Positions 44,111 to 54,527 of a stretch of DNA of 64,000 bases are shown here, piece after piece. Source of the stretch: Shewanella olleyana (GTDB taxonomy: Bacteria; Pseudomonadota; Gammaproteobacteria; Enterobacterales; Shewanellaceae); contig NZ_JAKILD010000002.1 in assembly GCF_023283825.1 (NCBI RefSeq), positions 62,001-126,000 on the forward strand, written 5' to 3'. A model generated the notes under the pieces. The model searched no databases. It was not told the origin of the DNA and worked only from the letters and a program-made list of their open reading frames with translations. Numbering within the stretch: the stretch's first letter is position 1; each line of letters begins with the position of its first letter. Both the position numbers and the translations under genes were made by a program.

Positions 44111-45583
44111 ATGAGTAACTCATCATCAGGGGCTAAGGCTTGCGATTTTGTACTTTTTGGTACGAAGGGCGATCTCGCGAGACGTAAATTACTGCCTTCA
44201 CTTTATCAATTAGATAAAGCAAACCTGCTAGATAAAGATACGAAAGTGATTGGTGTCGCCAAAGATGCTTTCACTCAAGAAGAGTTTATCGCCTTAGTTC
44301 AAAAAGCTTTAAACACTTTTGTTAAAGACGAATTATGTGAAGAAACCCTCGAAAGATTTATTGCTCGTTGCCATTATATCGGCACTAATTTTACGGAAGC
44401 TGAAGGTTATAAAGCTTTCCATGACTTACTAGAACCAACAAAGCGCGTAATGGTAAGTTATTTTGCAACTCCTCCTTCTATCTTTGGTGATATCTGTCGT
44501 TGTCTTAACGAACAAAACTTAATACACCCTGATACGCGTATTGTACTTGAAAAGCCAATCGGGACGTGTCTTGAGTCTTCAAAAGTCATTAACAACAAAG
44601 TTTCAGAATATTTTAATGAAAATCAGGTTTATCGTATTGATCATTACTTAGGTAAAGAAACGGTACAAAATTTGATTGCTCTTCGTTTTGCTAATTCTTT
44701 GTTTGCTTCTAAGTGGGATAACCGTACGATTGATCATGTACAAATTACGGTTGCTGAAGAAGTGGGTATTGAAGGACGTTGGGGTTACTTTGATACTGCT
44801 GGTCAAATGCGTGACATGATCCAAAACCATTTATTGCAAGTGTTAACCCTTGTAGCGATGGATCCTCCAGTCAATCTTGATGCGGACAGCATTCGTGATG
44901 AAAAAGTAAAAGTACTTAAATCATTACGTCCTATCACTCCTTATAATGTTTTTGAAAATACCGTACGTGGCCAATACACAGCTGGCTTCTTAAAAGGCAG
45001 CCCAGTTCCGGGTTACTTAGAAGAAGAAGGTGCTAACGTTAAATCAAGTACTGAAACTTTCGTCGCGTTAAGAGTAGACATCGATAATTGGCGCTGGGCA
45101 GGCGTACCATTCTACCTACGTAGTGGTAAGCGCATGCCGTTCAAGAGTTCAGAAATTGTGGTGTACTTCAAAAACCCACCGTTAAACCTATACCGCGACA
45201 GTATGCGCAACCTTCCGCCGAACAAGTTGACTATTCGTTTACAGCCTCATGAAGGCGTTGAAATTCAAATGATGAATAAAGTCCCAGGTTTGGAAGAAAA
45301 GCAACGTATTCAAACGACTAAACTCGATTTAAGTTTCACGGATACGTTTAAGAACGAGCGTATTGCTGATGCTTATGAGCGTTTATTGCTTGAAGCTATG
45401 ATTGGTAACCAAGCATTGTTTGTTCGTCGTGATGAAGTTGAAGAAGCGTGGACATGGGTCGATGGAATTATGAACTCTTGGGAAAATGGCGGTGAAAAAC
45501 CAAAGCCTTATCCTGCAGGTACATGGGGCCCAGTTGCTTCTGTAGCACTTATCACTAAAGACGGTCGTTCTTGGGACGAGTAA
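44111..45583 (+). CDS. zwf: glucose-6-phosphate 1-dehydrogenase
   Basis: Oxidises glucose-6-phosphate to 6-phosphogluconolactone with NAD(P)+. 490 residues from ATG 44111, the normal length and preceded by AAGGAG; a frame from 44078 is longer than relatives. N-terminal nucleotide-binding LFGTKGDLARRKLLPSLY, the active-site signature RIDHYLGKETVQN (His-Tyr-Leu-Gly-Lys) near residue 178, and C-terminal WRWAGVPFYLRSGKRM. First gene of zwf-pgl-edd-eda, with gaps of only 10-20 bp, surely one operon. Confidence 0.95.
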   Translation: MSNSSSGAKACDFVLFGTKGDLARRKLLPSLYQLDKANLLDKDTKVIGVAKDAFTQEEFIALVQKALNTFVKDELCEETLERFIARCHYIGTNFTEAEGYKAFHDLLEPTKRVMVSYFATPPSIFGDICRCLNEQNLIHPDTRIVLEKPIGTCLESSKVINNKVSEYFNENQVYRIDHYLGKETVQNLIALRFANSLFASKWDNRTIDHVQITVAEEVGIEGRWGYFDTAGQMRDMIQNHLLQVLTLVAMDPPVNLDADSIRDEKVKVLKSLRPITPYNVFENTVRGQYTAGFLKGSPVPGYLEEEGANVKSSTETFVALRVDIDNWRWAGVPFYLRSGKRMPFKSSEIVVYFKNPPLNLYRDSMRNLPPNKLTIRLQPHEGVEIQMMNKVPGLEEKQRIQTTKLDLSFTDTFKNERIADAYERLLLEAMIGNQALFVRRDEVEEAWTWVDGIMNSWENGGEKPKPYPAGTWGPVASVALITKDGRSWDE

Positions 45584-45593
45584 GGATTTTAAG

Positions 45594-46292
45594 ATGATTA
45601 AAGAATCTGTATTTAAGTCATTTGATACGCCAAGCGATTTAGAAGCCAAGCTTGCTGAAAAAATTGCAACTCAATTGCAAGATGCTGTCGATAGTCGTGG
45701 TAAGGCTAGCCTTGTCGTATCTGGTGGCTCTACGCCACTTAAATTGTTTAAGTTATTAAGTAATAAAGCCATTGATTGGAGTGATGTATACGTCACTTTA
45801 GCGGATGAGCGATGGGTTGATGCTGAAGCTAATGATTCTAACGAGCGCTTAGTTCGTGAACATTTATTACAAAACCGCGCGGCCAGTGCCAAATTTCGCG
45901 GTTTAAAAAATATGTTTGAAAGCCCAGAGAAGGGCTGTGATATGACGATTGAATCTTTAGCTAACTTCCCTAAGCCATTCGATGTAGTGGTATTAGGCAT
46001 GGGTACTGATGGCCACACTTGTTCGTGGTTCCCATGCAGTGCTGAGTTAGAAAATGCATTTACAACTGATGCATTGTGCGCGGCGGTTAATCCAACTACT
46101 GCACCACATGCTCGCATTACCTTATCTAAAGGTGCGATTTTAAATAGTCGTCAAATTTACCTACATCTTGTTGGTGAATCAAAATTATCCGTTTATCGCC
46201 AAGCACTACAAGCTGACGATGTGAACGAAATGCCTATCAGAGCAGTATTAGCGCAGCGTAAAACGCCCGTTGATGTGTTCTATAGCGCTTAA
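45594..46292 (+). CDS. pgl: 6-phosphogluconolactonase
   Basis: 232 residues, the DevB/SOL type. Hydrolyses 6-phosphogluconolactone to 6-phosphogluconate. Motifs [37 protein letters not shown] and [16 protein letters not shown] are all family signatures (sugar-phosphate loop, ERW, GMGxDGHT). Starts 10 bp after zwf with AAGGA upstream. Second gene of the operon. Confidence 0.94.
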   Translation: MIKESVFKSFDTPSDLEAKLAEKIATQLQDAVDSRGKASLVVSGGSTPLKLFKLLSNKAIDWSDVYVTLADERWVDAEANDSNERLVREHLLQNRAASAKFRGLKNMFESPEKGCDMTIESLANFPKPFDVVVLGMGTDGHTCSWFPCSAELENAFTTDALCAAVNPTTAPHARITLSKGAILNSRQIYLHLVGESKLSVYRQALQADDVNEMPIRAVLAQRKTPVDVFYSA

Positions 46293-46303
46293 AGGAGTCA
46301 ATT

Positions 46304-48130
46304 ATGCACTCAGTAGTTCAAGCTGTTACCGATAGAATTATCGAACGTAGCAAAGATTCTCGTGAAAAATACTTACAAGCTTTAAATGATGCAAGCGCTA
46401 AAGGCGTTCATCGTAGCGCGTTAAGCTGTGGCAACTTAGCCCATGGTTTTGCAGCGTGTCAGCCCGCTGATAAAGAGTCATTACGCCAGTTAACAAAAGC
46501 CAACATTGGCATTGTAACGGCTTTTAATGACATGCTTTCAGCGCATCAACCATACGAAGATTACCCAAACTTTTTGAAAAAAGCGTGTCAAGAAGTGGGT
46601 AGCGTCGCGCAAGTTGCAGCGGGTGTACCTGCAATGTGTGATGGTGTGACTCAAGGTCAACCTGGTATGGAATTGAGTTTATTAAGTCGTGAAGTGATTG
46701 CCATGTCAACAGCTGTGGGGTTATCTCACAACATGTTTGACGGTGCATTACTACTGGGTATTTGTGACAAAATCGTCCCTGGTTTATTAATTGGAGCGTT
46801 GAGTTTTGGTCATTTACCTATGATGTTTGTGCCTGCTGGCCCAATGAAGTCTGGTATTCCCAATAAAGAAAAAGCACGTGTACGTCAGCAGTTTGCCCAA
46901 GGCAAGGTTGATCGTGCTGCATTACTTGAAGCTGAATCTAGCTCTTATCACAGCGCCGGTACTTGTACATTCTATGGTACTGCAAACTCGAACCAGTTGA
47001 TGTTAGAAATCATGGGGCTACAGCTTCCTGGTTCTTCATTCGTAAACCCTGATGATCCATTGCGTGATGAATTAACCGCGATGGCAGCCAAACAAGTGTG
47101 TCGTTTAACTGAAATGGGCACGCAATATACACCAATTGGTGAAGTGGTTAATGAAAAATCAGTAGTTAATGGCATCGTCGGTATCCTTGCCACTGGTGGC
47201 TCGACCAACCTGACTATGCATATTGTTGCTGCAGCTCGTGCTGCAGGCATCATTGTCAACTGGGATGACTTTTCTGATTTATCAGACTGCGTACCATTAA
47301 TGGCCAAGGTTTATCCAAATGGTCACGCTGATATTAACCATTTTCATGCAGCAGGTGGAATGGCATTTTTAGTAAAAGAATTGCTTGATGCAGGTCTGAT
47401 CCATGAAGATGTCAATACAGTTGCAGGTTTTGGTCTTCGTAAGTATACCCAAGAGCCACGCATTTTAGATGGAAAACTCACATGGGTTGATGGACCTACC
47501 GACAGTTTAGATAAAGAAGTATTAACCAATGTTGGTACGCCTTTCCAAAACAATGGCGGTTTGAAATTACTGAAAGGTAATTTAGGTCGAGCAGTGATCA
47601 AAGTATCTGCAGTGCCTAGTGCTAATCGTATTGTTGAAGGTCCAGCTGTTGTGATTGACGATCAAAACAAATTGGACGCTATTTTCCAAGCTGGCGAACT
47701 AGATAGAGATTGTGTCGTTGTAGTAAAAGGCCAAGGGCCTAAAGCTAACGGTATGCCTGAGTTACATAAGTTAACTCCGTACCTTGGAACATTACAAGAC
47801 AAAGGCTTTAAAGTTGCCTTGGTTACCGACGGTCGTATGTCAGGTGCGTCAGGTAAAGTACCAGCAGCTATTCATTTAACGCCAGAAGCGTTAGATGGAG
47901 GAATTATCGCCAAAGTAGAAGATGGCGATTTAATAAGAGTTAATGCCGATACAGGCGAATTGAGTTTACTTGTTGATGAAGCCACCTTAGCTGCTCGGGT
48001 TGCCGGTAAAGTGGATTTACATCATTCAAGTTATGGCATGGGACGCGAACTATTTGGTGCACTTCGAAGTAGTTTAAGCAGTCCTGAAACAGGCGCTCGC
48101 AGTACCAGTGCCATTGACGAAATTTACTAA
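46304..48130 (+). CDS. edd: phosphogluconate dehydratase
   Basis: First specific enzyme of the Entner-Doudoroff route, forming 2-keto-3-deoxy-6-phosphogluconate. 608 residues, as in E. coli. IlvD/Edd family with [4Fe-4S] cysteines; [20 protein letters not shown] and [20 protein letters not shown] show two of them, [20 protein letters not shown] a third. The late [16 protein letters not shown] motif closes the active site. AGGAG precedes the ATG; 11 bp after pgl. Confidence 0.95.
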   Translation: MHSVVQAVTDRIIERSKDSREKYLQALNDASAKGVHRSALSCGNLAHGFAACQPADKESLRQLTKANIGIVTAFNDMLSAHQPYEDYPNFLKKACQEVGSVAQVAAGVPAMCDGVTQGQPGMELSLLSREVIAMSTAVGLSHNMFDGALLLGICDKIVPGLLIGALSFGHLPMMFVPAGPMKSGIPNKEKARVRQQFAQGKVDRAALLEAESSSYHSAGTCTFYGTANSNQLMLEIMGLQLPGSSFVNPDDPLRDELTAMAAKQVCRLTEMGTQYTPIGEVVNEKSVVNGIVGILATGGSTNLTMHIVAAARAAGIIVNWDDFSDLSDCVPLMAKVYPNGHADINHFHAAGGMAFLVKELLDAGLIHEDVNTVAGFGLRKYTQEPRILDGKLTWVDGPTDSLDKEVLTNVGTPFQNNGGLKLLKGNLGRAVIKVSAVPSANRIVEGPAVVIDDQNKLDAIFQAGELDRDCVVVVKGQGPKANGMPELHKLTPYLGTLQDKGFKVALVTDGRMSGASGKVPAAIHLTPEALDGGIIAKVEDGDLIRVNADTGELSLLVDEATLAARVAGKVDLHHSSYGMGRELFGALRSSLSSPETGARSTSAIDEIY

Positions 48131-48149
48131 TTGTAAGGAAGATTAACGA

Positions 48150-48791
48150 ATGCTTGAGAATAACTGGACATTACAGCCACAAGATATTTTTAAACGCAGT
48201 CCGATTGTTCCTGTAATGGTTATCAATAAAATTGAGCATGCTGTACCGTTAGCGAAAGCATTAGTTGCGGGTGGCATAAGTGTTTTAGAGATTACTTTAC
48301 GCACAGAGTGTGCTTTAGAAGCAATTGAATTAATTGCTAAAGAAGTACCAGAAGCCATTGTGGGTGCAGGTACGATTTTAAATGAACTTCATTTACAGCA
48401 AGCGATTGATGCTGGTTCACAATTTATTATCACTCCAGGTGCGACAAAAGGGTTACTTGAAGCTGCGAAGAAAGGCAATGTGCCTTTAATTCCTGGTGTA
48501 GCAAGTATTTCTGAAGTCATGGTAGGAATGGAATTGGGTTACACCCACTTTAAATTCTTCCCAGCTGAAGCTTCAGGTGGTGTGAATGCGCTTAAAGCGT
48601 TCTCTGGCCCATTAGCTAATATTCGTTTTTGTCCTACTGGTGGTATTACACCTAATAGTTACAAAAACTATTTAGCATTACCAAACGTGGATTGTATTGG
48701 CGGCAGTTGGATCGCACCAACAGATGCAATGGAGCAGGGTGATTGGGAACGAATTACTCAATTATGTAAAGATGCAATTAGCGCTCTTTAG
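48150..48791 (+). CDS. eda: KDPG/KHG aldolase
   Basis: 213 residues. Splits 2-keto-3-deoxy-6-phosphogluconate into pyruvate and glyceraldehyde-3-phosphate by a Schiff base. Class I aldolase: VLEITLRTECALEAIE with the catalytic Glu, IVGAGTILN, and the Schiff-base lysine in YTHFKFFPAEASGG. SPIVPVMVINKIEHAVPLA at the start is typical. Last gene of the operon, followed by a terminator. The product pyruvate meets PykA's product, which explains shared HexR control. Confidence 0.95.
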   Translation: MLENNWTLQPQDIFKRSPIVPVMVINKIEHAVPLAKALVAGGISVLEITLRTECALEAIELIAKEVPEAIVGAGTILNELHLQQAIDAGSQFIITPGATKGLLEAAKKGNVPLIPGVASISEVMVGMELGYTHFKFFPAEASGGVNALKAFSGPLANIRFCPTGGITPNSYKNYLALPNVDCIGGSWIAPTDAMEQGDWERITQLCKDAISAL

Positions 48792-48812
48792 ATGTTAGCG
48801 TTTTGCTTAGTT

Positions 48813-48840
48813 AAAAAACCACCTTTTGGGTGGTTTTTTT
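48813..48840 (+). terminator. terminator of the zwf-pgl-edd-eda operon
   Basis: AAAAAACCACC / GGTGGTTTTTTT stem and T run. Confidence 0.9.
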
Positions 48841-48989
48841 ATACCTGATATATCATTAATATAATCAACAGAGTGAAAATTATCTTGGTTAATGCATTGC
48901 TTAAAAAGCCATTTACCGCTTTAAGTCAATGCTAAATACCTGTTCAGGCCATAGCACTTAATGTTTGAATGATGCATGAAGGATTATGA

Positions 48990-49988
48990 ATGACAACACA
49001 GTCTCAAGTTTGGATATCAAAAATACCTTTGATCAGTTTCTTGTTGCTTTTGTGTGCTTGGTATTATTTCTTCAACACGGATAATTGGCTCAATAGCAAT
49101 GGCTTAGCTAATCATGACTGGTTATTTTTAATTGATATCACGATAACAGTGCCATTGATTTGTTTGTTATGCATTAAATCAGTCAAGCAAGCTCTCATTA
49201 AGTCTATTAGTTACTTTGTTTTATTTGTAACCTTTGGAAGCTATTTTATTCCCGAGCAACATCAATCTATTTGGCCCTATCTAACAGATTTACGTTACAT
49301 CATATTGATCTTGTTTGTCTTTATGGAACTAAGTGCCATTTACTGTGTTTTTGTTGCGATTAAACAAGCGGTTAGTACAAAAGAAGATCCTGACTTAGCT
49401 ATTGAATCTGCCGTTAAATCAACGTTTGGTGATAATACAATTGCTAATATATTGCTGCTAGAAGTCCGTGTTTGGTACTTCATTTTTTGTAGTCGATTTA
49501 TAAAATCTAATTTTTATTCTGGTGAACATGCTTTTTACTATCACTTGAAAGATAGCCAACAATCTAATGCCCTTGGCTTTATTTTGATGATTGCATTTGA
49601 AATCCCATTAATGCATTTAGTCTTACATTTCATTTGGTCGCCTTTCGCCGCAAATATCATTACCGCTTTAACTCTGTTTAGTTTAGTGTTTTTTATCGCT
49701 GAATACCTTTCAATGTCCCGTCGTCCCATCACTATCGATAAACAAAACATATTTATTCGCTATGGGGTGTTTAACACTATGATCGTTCCAATATTAAATA
49801 TTCAAAGTATCTCGACGAATCATGAATTTATTAAACGGCAACCTCATGTAAAACGTTATAATTTCAGTGGCGTTCCTAATATAGAAATAACACTATCAAG
49901 GCCAATGGCCGATATTACTCGCATTTACATTGGCGTAGACAGACCTAATGCATTGATTGAAGCGGTAACAAGTAGTAGACAGTCATAA
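48990..49988 (+). CDS. multi-pass membrane protein of unknown function
   Basis: 332 residues with about six hydrophobic helices in the first two thirds (KIPLISFLLLLCAWYYFF; WLFLIDITITVPLICLLC; DLRYIILILFVFMELSAI and three more), then a soluble C-terminal part (about 250-332) resembling a PH-like/YcxB-type beta domain (RRPITIDKQNIFIRYGVFNT). AAGGAT precedes the ATG. No family recognised with certainty. It stands alone, after the operon terminator. Confidence 0.65.
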   Translation: MTTQSQVWISKIPLISFLLLLCAWYYFFNTDNWLNSNGLANHDWLFLIDITITVPLICLLCIKSVKQALIKSISYFVLFVTFGSYFIPEQHQSIWPYLTDLRYIILILFVFMELSAIYCVFVAIKQAVSTKEDPDLAIESAVKSTFGDNTIANILLLEVRVWYFIFCSRFIKSNFYSGEHAFYYHLKDSQQSNALGFILMIAFEIPLMHLVLHFIWSPFAANIITALTLFSLVFFIAEYLSMSRRPITIDKQNIFIRYGVFNTMIVPILNIQSISTNHEFIKRQPHVKRYNFSGVPNIEITLSRPMADITRIYIGVDRPNALIEAVTSSRQS

Positions 49989-50038
49989 GCAGAAGTTTGG
50001 TAAAATAATTGGCTAAATTACATGTGTGTGACAGTGAC

Positions 50039-50090
50039 GTGTATCAAAGAAGTATATCAGAGACGTGTATTAGGGAAGTGTATTGGTGAT
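50039..50090. repeat. imperfect tandem array, four 13-bp units
   Basis: GTGTATCAAAGAA, GTATATCAGAGAC, GTGTATTAGGGAA, GTGTATTGGTGAT: the GTGTAT start is kept while the rest drifts. It lies 14 bp before the acetyltransferase start. Unit length equals the unrelated array at 21855. Confidence 0.75.
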
Positions 50091-50104
50091 GTTGGTAAAT
50101 AATA

Positions 50105-50626
50105 ATGACTGCACCACTAAGTTCTACTTTGGCAAACTTCAGATTATTCATAGCAGGCGAAAAACAATTGAACCTTAAATTTAGAAAAGCAACATCGCAA
50201 GACATTGATTTATTGAAGGGACTTGAGCAACAAGTTGTGCAAGCAGAGCGACCTTTTAATTCATCAATAAAATCTGAAAATGCATATTACTATGATCTTG
50301 AAAGCTTACTAACAGATGATCAAAGTTACATACTGGTCGGTGAAATAGAAGGCCGGATTATCGCTACAGGTTATGTTCAAATAAGATCCTCAAAGCGATC
50401 TTTAAATCACGATAAACATGGCTATTTAGGTTTTATGTATGTTGCTCCAGAGCATAGAGGGCACGGAATTAATCAATTGTTAATTGATAAACTTGTTCAA
50501 TGGAGCAAACAACGATTAGTTAATGACTTTTACCTTGATGTTTATGATGACAACGAAGCTGCAATTCGTGCTTACAAAAAGCTTGGTTTTAGCAAAACCT
50601 TAGTTGAAATGAAATTAAACTTATAG
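50105..50626 (+). CDS. GNAT-family N-acetyltransferase
   Basis: 173 residues. The acetyl-CoA motif is GFMYVAPEHRGHGINQLLID (R-x-x-G-x-G/N) and the C-terminal motif is LDVYDDNEAAIRAYKKLGFS. The first about 22 residues before NLKFRKATSQDIDLLK may be extra, and the ribosome binding site is weak, so the true start could be downstream. Substrate unknown. The tandem 13-bp array sits in its leader. Confidence 0.8.
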   Translation: MTAPLSSTLANFRLFIAGEKQLNLKFRKATSQDIDLLKGLEQQVVQAERPFNSSIKSENAYYYDLESLLTDDQSYILVGEIEGRIIATGYVQIRSSKRSLNHDKHGYLGFMYVAPEHRGHGINQLLIDKLVQWSKQRLVNDFYLDVYDDNEAAIRAYKKLGFSKTLVEMKLNL

Positions 50627-50704
50627 TGTAAATTAGTGCTTGTTAAGGCCTGTATTCAGTTAATAAAGCGATAAAGGTAATTAATCAGGTTTTAGCACAT
50701 AACG

Positions 50705-51283
50705 TTATTCAACAATTAATTCCAATAAATGGTTATTGAAATGCATTGCATGGGCTAAAGTATATTCTTGTTTAGAAAGTTCGCCATAGGCAAAGTGGGG
50801 CTGTAATTTCCCTGTGTAGGACTCAAAATCTGTTAACGATGTTGTGAAACGACTTAAAGCAGTTAGGATGTATTCGGTACTCAAAGGTTTTGTTTCTAAC
50901 AATGCAGGGGCTCCTGGTATTGCCTCACTCAGATTGTGTTTCATTTTCCCTTTTGCTGCAAAGGCAGAAAATGCTAGGGTTCCAACTGTCTGTTTAAATA
51001 CTTCAGATTTATGCTCAGGATATCCCGTCATCGAATATTCGACACTTTGTGCGCAATGGTTAAATATCTGATTTAAATCCCACTTACCAGTTGTAAAGGA
51101 TATGAGATCTTCAGTGTTTGTCATTGCTAGTAACTGTTGTTTTATCTTCGCTAACTTTGTCAGTGTGTGTTTAATAGTAAGTGGCTGAGTTTCCATGTCG
51201 ATTGAAAACCAAGTTATTCCAACCGCTGCAGTAGATATAGTCCCGCCAGCTAATAAGGTTTTTAAAAACACACGACGATTCAT
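50705..51283 (-). CDS. DUF1569-like protein with Tat-type signal
   Basis: 192 residues from the ATG beginning MNRRVFLKTLLAGGTISTAA, a twin-arginine signal (RRVFLK) followed by a hydrophobic stretch; a frame extended to 51349 would bury it. The mature part contains KWDLNQIFNHCAQSVEYSMT, typical of DUF1569, a DinB-like four-helix bundle with histidines that may bind metal. Probably periplasmic and exported folded. Function unknown. Confidence 0.72.
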   Translation of the reverse strand: MNRRVFLKTLLAGGTISTAAVGITWFSIDMETQPLTIKHTLTKLAKIKQQLLAMTNTEDLISFTTGKWDLNQIFNHCAQSVEYSMTGYPEHKSEVFKQTVGTLAFSAFAAKGKMKHNLSEAIPGAPALLETKPLSTEYILTALSRFTTSLTDFESYTGKLQPHFAYGELSKQEYTLAHAMHFNNHLLELIVE

Positions 51284-51398
51284 TGAACATTCACTAAAAG
51301 TTGTTGGAATTAATATGATTAGTAAAACAGAAGCTGAGTTTAGTCGCAATCATTGCTTGGTTGTTTTTAAGTATGGTTGTTTTAAAGTATACGCTAAT

Positions 51399-51437
51399 AA
51401 AAACGCTAGCCAATTCAAATTGAATGGCTAGCGTTTT
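51399..51437. terminator. terminator between adhE and upstream region of the Tat protein gene
   Basis: AAAACGCTAGCCA / TGGCTAGCGTTTT, 13 bp paired, with an inner TTCAAATTGAA. On the minus strand it follows adhE by about 80 bp. Confidence 0.85.
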
Positions 51438-51519
51438 AGTTTATGACTTAATTACTGGCTTTATTAACACTCTTATTAAGGATAAAGCCTAAGCAGCAAG
51501 GTTTTAAATCAAGTAATCA

Positions 51520-54138
51520 TTAAGCTTGTTCGTCTTGATACTTTGTACCGTAAAAGCTATCAATTAGAATTTGTTTTAGCTCTTTAATTAATGGGTAACG
51601 TGGATTAGCGCCAGTACACTGGTCATCAAAAGCATGTTCAGCTAACTCATCCAGTTTTGCTAAGAAATCAGCCTCGTTAACGCCAGCTTCTTGAATAGAA
51701 GCAGGAATGCCCACTACTGATTTGAGTTCATCTATCTTAGCGATTAACAACTCAACTTTTTCACTATCCGTTTCTACCGTATCAACGCCTTCAATTTTTA
51801 AATGCTCAGCAATTGTTGCGTAACGACACAATGCTTTAGGGCGATCATATTGGCTGAATGATGCTTGCTTAGTCGGCATATCAGTAGCATTAAATCTAAT
51901 TACATTACTGATGAGTAGGGCATTAGCTAAACCGTGTGCTAAATGGAACTCTGCTCCAAGTTTATGAGCAAGTGAGTGACAAATACCCAAGAAAGCATTT
52001 GCAAAGGCAATACCGGCTATGGTTGCGCCGTTATGGACTTTTTCACGAGCCACAGGCGCATTTGCACCTTGTTCATATGCCGCGGGTAAATACTCAACTA
52101 ATAGATCCATCGCTTGCAGTGCTTGGCCATCACTGAATTCGTTTGCCATAACACTAACATAAGCTTCTAATGCATGGGTTACTGCATCAATGCCACCAAA
52201 AGCGGTGAGTGATTTAGGCATATCCATAACAAGGTTTGGATCCACAATCGCGATATTAGGCGTTAACTGATAATCAGCAATAGGGTATTTCATACCGCTG
52301 ACTTCATCAGTAACAACGGCAAACGGAGTTACCTCTGAACCAGTCCCTGAAGTTGTTGGAATGGCTACCATTTGTGCTTTTACGCCCAACTTAGGGAATT
52401 TATAAATACGTTTACGAATATCCATAAAGCGAAGTGCTAAGTCTGCAAAATCGACATCAGGATGCTCGTATAGTACCCAAATAATTTTAGCTGCATCCAT
52501 TGGTGAACCACCACCTAAAGCGATGATGACATCAGGTTGGAAACTTTGAGCAACTTTTGCACCTTGTTTAACAATGGCAAGTGTTGGGTCAGCTTCGACT
52601 TCATAAAACACTTCTGTTTCTAAACCCTGAGCTTTTAAAATTTTGATGGTTTCATCACAGTAGCCATTGTTGAATAAAAACTTATCAGTCACGATTAAGG
52701 CACGTTTTTTAGTTTCTAATTCTTCAAGTGCAATAGGTAAGCTGCCGCGGCGGAAGTAGATTGATGAAGGTAGTTTATGCCACAACATATTTTCAGCCCT
52801 TTTCGCGACAGTTTTCTTATTGATTAAATGGCTTGGTCCGACATTTTCAGAAATTGAGTTGCCGCCCCAAGAGCCACAACCTAAAGTTAATGATGGCGCG
52901 AGTTTAAAGTTGTACAGATCACCGATACCGCCTTGTGATGCGGGGGTATTGATTAGGATACGAGCCGTTTTCATTCTAAAACCAAAAGCTTTAACACGTT
53001 CACTTTGTCCATCTTGGTCGGTATATAAACCTGATGTATGGCCAATACCACCGAGTGTGACTAATGCTTCTGCTTTATCCATGGCATCGTTAAAGTCTGT
53101 TGCACGATACATGCCTAAAAGTGGTGATAGTTTTTCATGTGCAAACGCTTCTGCATCACTAATTTCAGTCACTTCACCAATAAGCACTTTAGTCCAACTT
53201 GGTACCTCTATATCAGCCATTGCAGCGATAGTCGCAGCACTTTGTCCGACTATGTCAGCATTTAAATTACCATTTTTAAGAATCACATCTTGCATGGCTT
53301 TAGTTTCAGCGACTGTTAGCATATAGCCACCGTGAGTTGCGAAACGTTCTTTAACTTGTTCGTAAATGCTATCAACCACGACCACGGCTTGCTCTGAAGC
53401 ACAAACAACGCCGTAATCGAATGTTTTTGACATTAAAATGGAGCTGACTGCTCGTTTAATATCAGCGGTTTCATCAATTACAATCGGTGTATTACCAGCT
53501 CCAACACCAATAGCTGGCTTACCAGATGAGTAGGCGGCTTTCACCATTCCAGGGCCACCTGTCGCAAGGATTAAGTTAATTTGCTCATGAGTCATTAACT
53601 GATTAGAAAGGGCAACTGAAGGTTCATCAATCCAGCCAATAATGTCTTTTGGTGCACCGGCTTCAATTGCCGCCTCAAGCACAATTCTAGCGGCAGTTGT
53701 AGTTGACTGTTTAGCCCGAGGATGCGGCGAAAATATAATGCCATTTCGGGTTTTAAGGCTGATTAACGCTTTAAAGATCGCTGTAGATGTCGGGTTAGTG
53801 GTTGGTACAATTCCGCAAATGATACCGACAGGCTCTGCAATGGTGATGGTACCAAAAGTGACATCTTCGGCAATGATGCCGCAGGTTTTATCATCTTTGT
53901 ATTTGTTATAGATATATTCAGAAGCAAAGTGGTTCTTAATCACTTTATCTTCTAATAGTCCCATATTAGTTTCAGTCGCTGCCATTTTGGCTAATGAAAT
54001 ACGTGCATCAGTAGCTGCGAGTGCTGCAGCTCTAAAAATGTTGTCGACTTGTTCTTGGCTAAAATTAGCGAACTCTTTTTGAGCTTTTGACACTCGGTCA
54101 ACAAGTTGGTTAAGTTGCTCAGTATTGGTGACAGTCAT
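51520..54138 (-). CDS. adhE: bifunctional acetaldehyde-CoA/alcohol dehydrogenase AdhE
   Basis: 872 residues from the ATG after AAGGAAG (a GTG two codons upstream is possible). N-terminal aldehyde dehydrogenase part to about residue 440, with the catalytic Cys in DYGVVCASEQAV and GGPGMVKAAYSSGKPAIGVG. C-terminal iron alcohol dehydrogenase part with GGGSPMDAAKIIW, FGGIDAVTHALEAY, CHSLAHKLG and HGLANAL, supplying the iron ligands. It reduces acetyl-CoA to ethanol in fermentation and forms spirosomes in E. coli. Single gene with its own terminator; I saw no clear Fnr site. Confidence 0.96.
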   Translation of the reverse strand: MTVTNTEQLNQLVDRVSKAQKEFANFSQEQVDNIFRAAALAATDARISLAKMAATETNMGLLEDKVIKNHFASEYIYNKYKDDKTCGIIAEDVTFGTITIAEPVGIICGIVPTTNPTSTAIFKALISLKTRNGIIFSPHPRAKQSTTTAARIVLEAAIEAGAPKDIIGWIDEPSVALSNQLMTHEQINLILATGGPGMVKAAYSSGKPAIGVGAGNTPIVIDETADIKRAVSSILMSKTFDYGVVCASEQAVVVVDSIYEQVKERFATHGGYMLTVAETKAMQDVILKNGNLNADIVGQSAATIAAMADIEVPSWTKVLIGEVTEISDAEAFAHEKLSPLLGMYRATDFNDAMDKAEALVTLGGIGHTSGLYTDQDGQSERVKAFGFRMKTARILINTPASQGGIGDLYNFKLAPSLTLGCGSWGGNSISENVGPSHLINKKTVAKRAENMLWHKLPSSIYFRRGSLPIALEELETKKRALIVTDKFLFNNGYCDETIKILKAQGLETEVFYEVEADPTLAIVKQGAKVAQSFQPDVIIALGGGSPMDAAKIIWVLYEHPDVDFADLALRFMDIRKRIYKFPKLGVKAQMVAIPTTSGTGSEVTPFAVVTDEVSGMKYPIADYQLTPNIAIVDPNLVMDMPKSLTAFGGIDAVTHALEAYVSVMANEFSDGQALQAMDLLVEYLPAAYEQGANAPVAREKVHNGATIAGIAFANAFLGICHSLAHKLGAEFHLAHGLANALLISNVIRFNATDMPTKQASFSQYDRPKALCRYATIAEHLKIEGVDTVETDSEKVELLIAKIDELKSVVGIPASIQEAGVNEADFLAKLDELAEHAFDDQCTGANPRYPLIKELKQILIDSFYGTKYQDEQA

Positions 54139-54527
54139 AATCACTTCCTTAAAAAATAGTTAACTAAACAGTTTTAGGTAACGACTCTTATTCAATAGTA
54201 AAATTTGTTTATTTTTACGAACTCTTAATCCTTGTTATAAAATTACCTCTTTAGAGGCATGAATATCGTGATCAACGACACAAATTGAGTTCTATTGGTA
54301 AGTTTATTACGAAGATGCTGATGAATTTAACGAGTAGTTCACAGTTTAAACATAATGAGATTAGTTTAAGGTTTTATGACAATGAAATGGTGTTATTAAA
54401 ATCACATATCTGCAGCGCTCAACTTAATGCTGATTTAGGCTAAAAGAAAGGCTGTAGTTTGGAAAGTTGTTAATGGGCTCGCTAAATAGTGAGCCCTTTA
54501 TTTATGACTTAGTTTAGATTGCCAAAT
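54139..54527. other. adhE upstream region
   Basis: 389 bp between the adhE start and the end of the dgt-like gene. AT-rich, no gene. A hairpin GGGCTC-GCTAAATAGT-GAGCCC (54475-54496) probably ends dgt transcription although the T run is weak. Only half-matches to Fnr/CRP boxes were seen. Confidence 0.5.

Noticed and set aside
45671..46117. 148-residue minus-strand frame inside pgl
   Set aside because: Antisense shadow of pgl; the sense product has all family motifs.
52820..53326. 168-residue plus-strand frame inside adhE
   Set aside because: Antisense of a strongly conserved coding region; no ribosome site or similarity.
54240..54300. Fnr or CRP box upstream of adhE
   Set aside because: Only one half of the consensus (TTGATCACGATA on the minus strand) is present.
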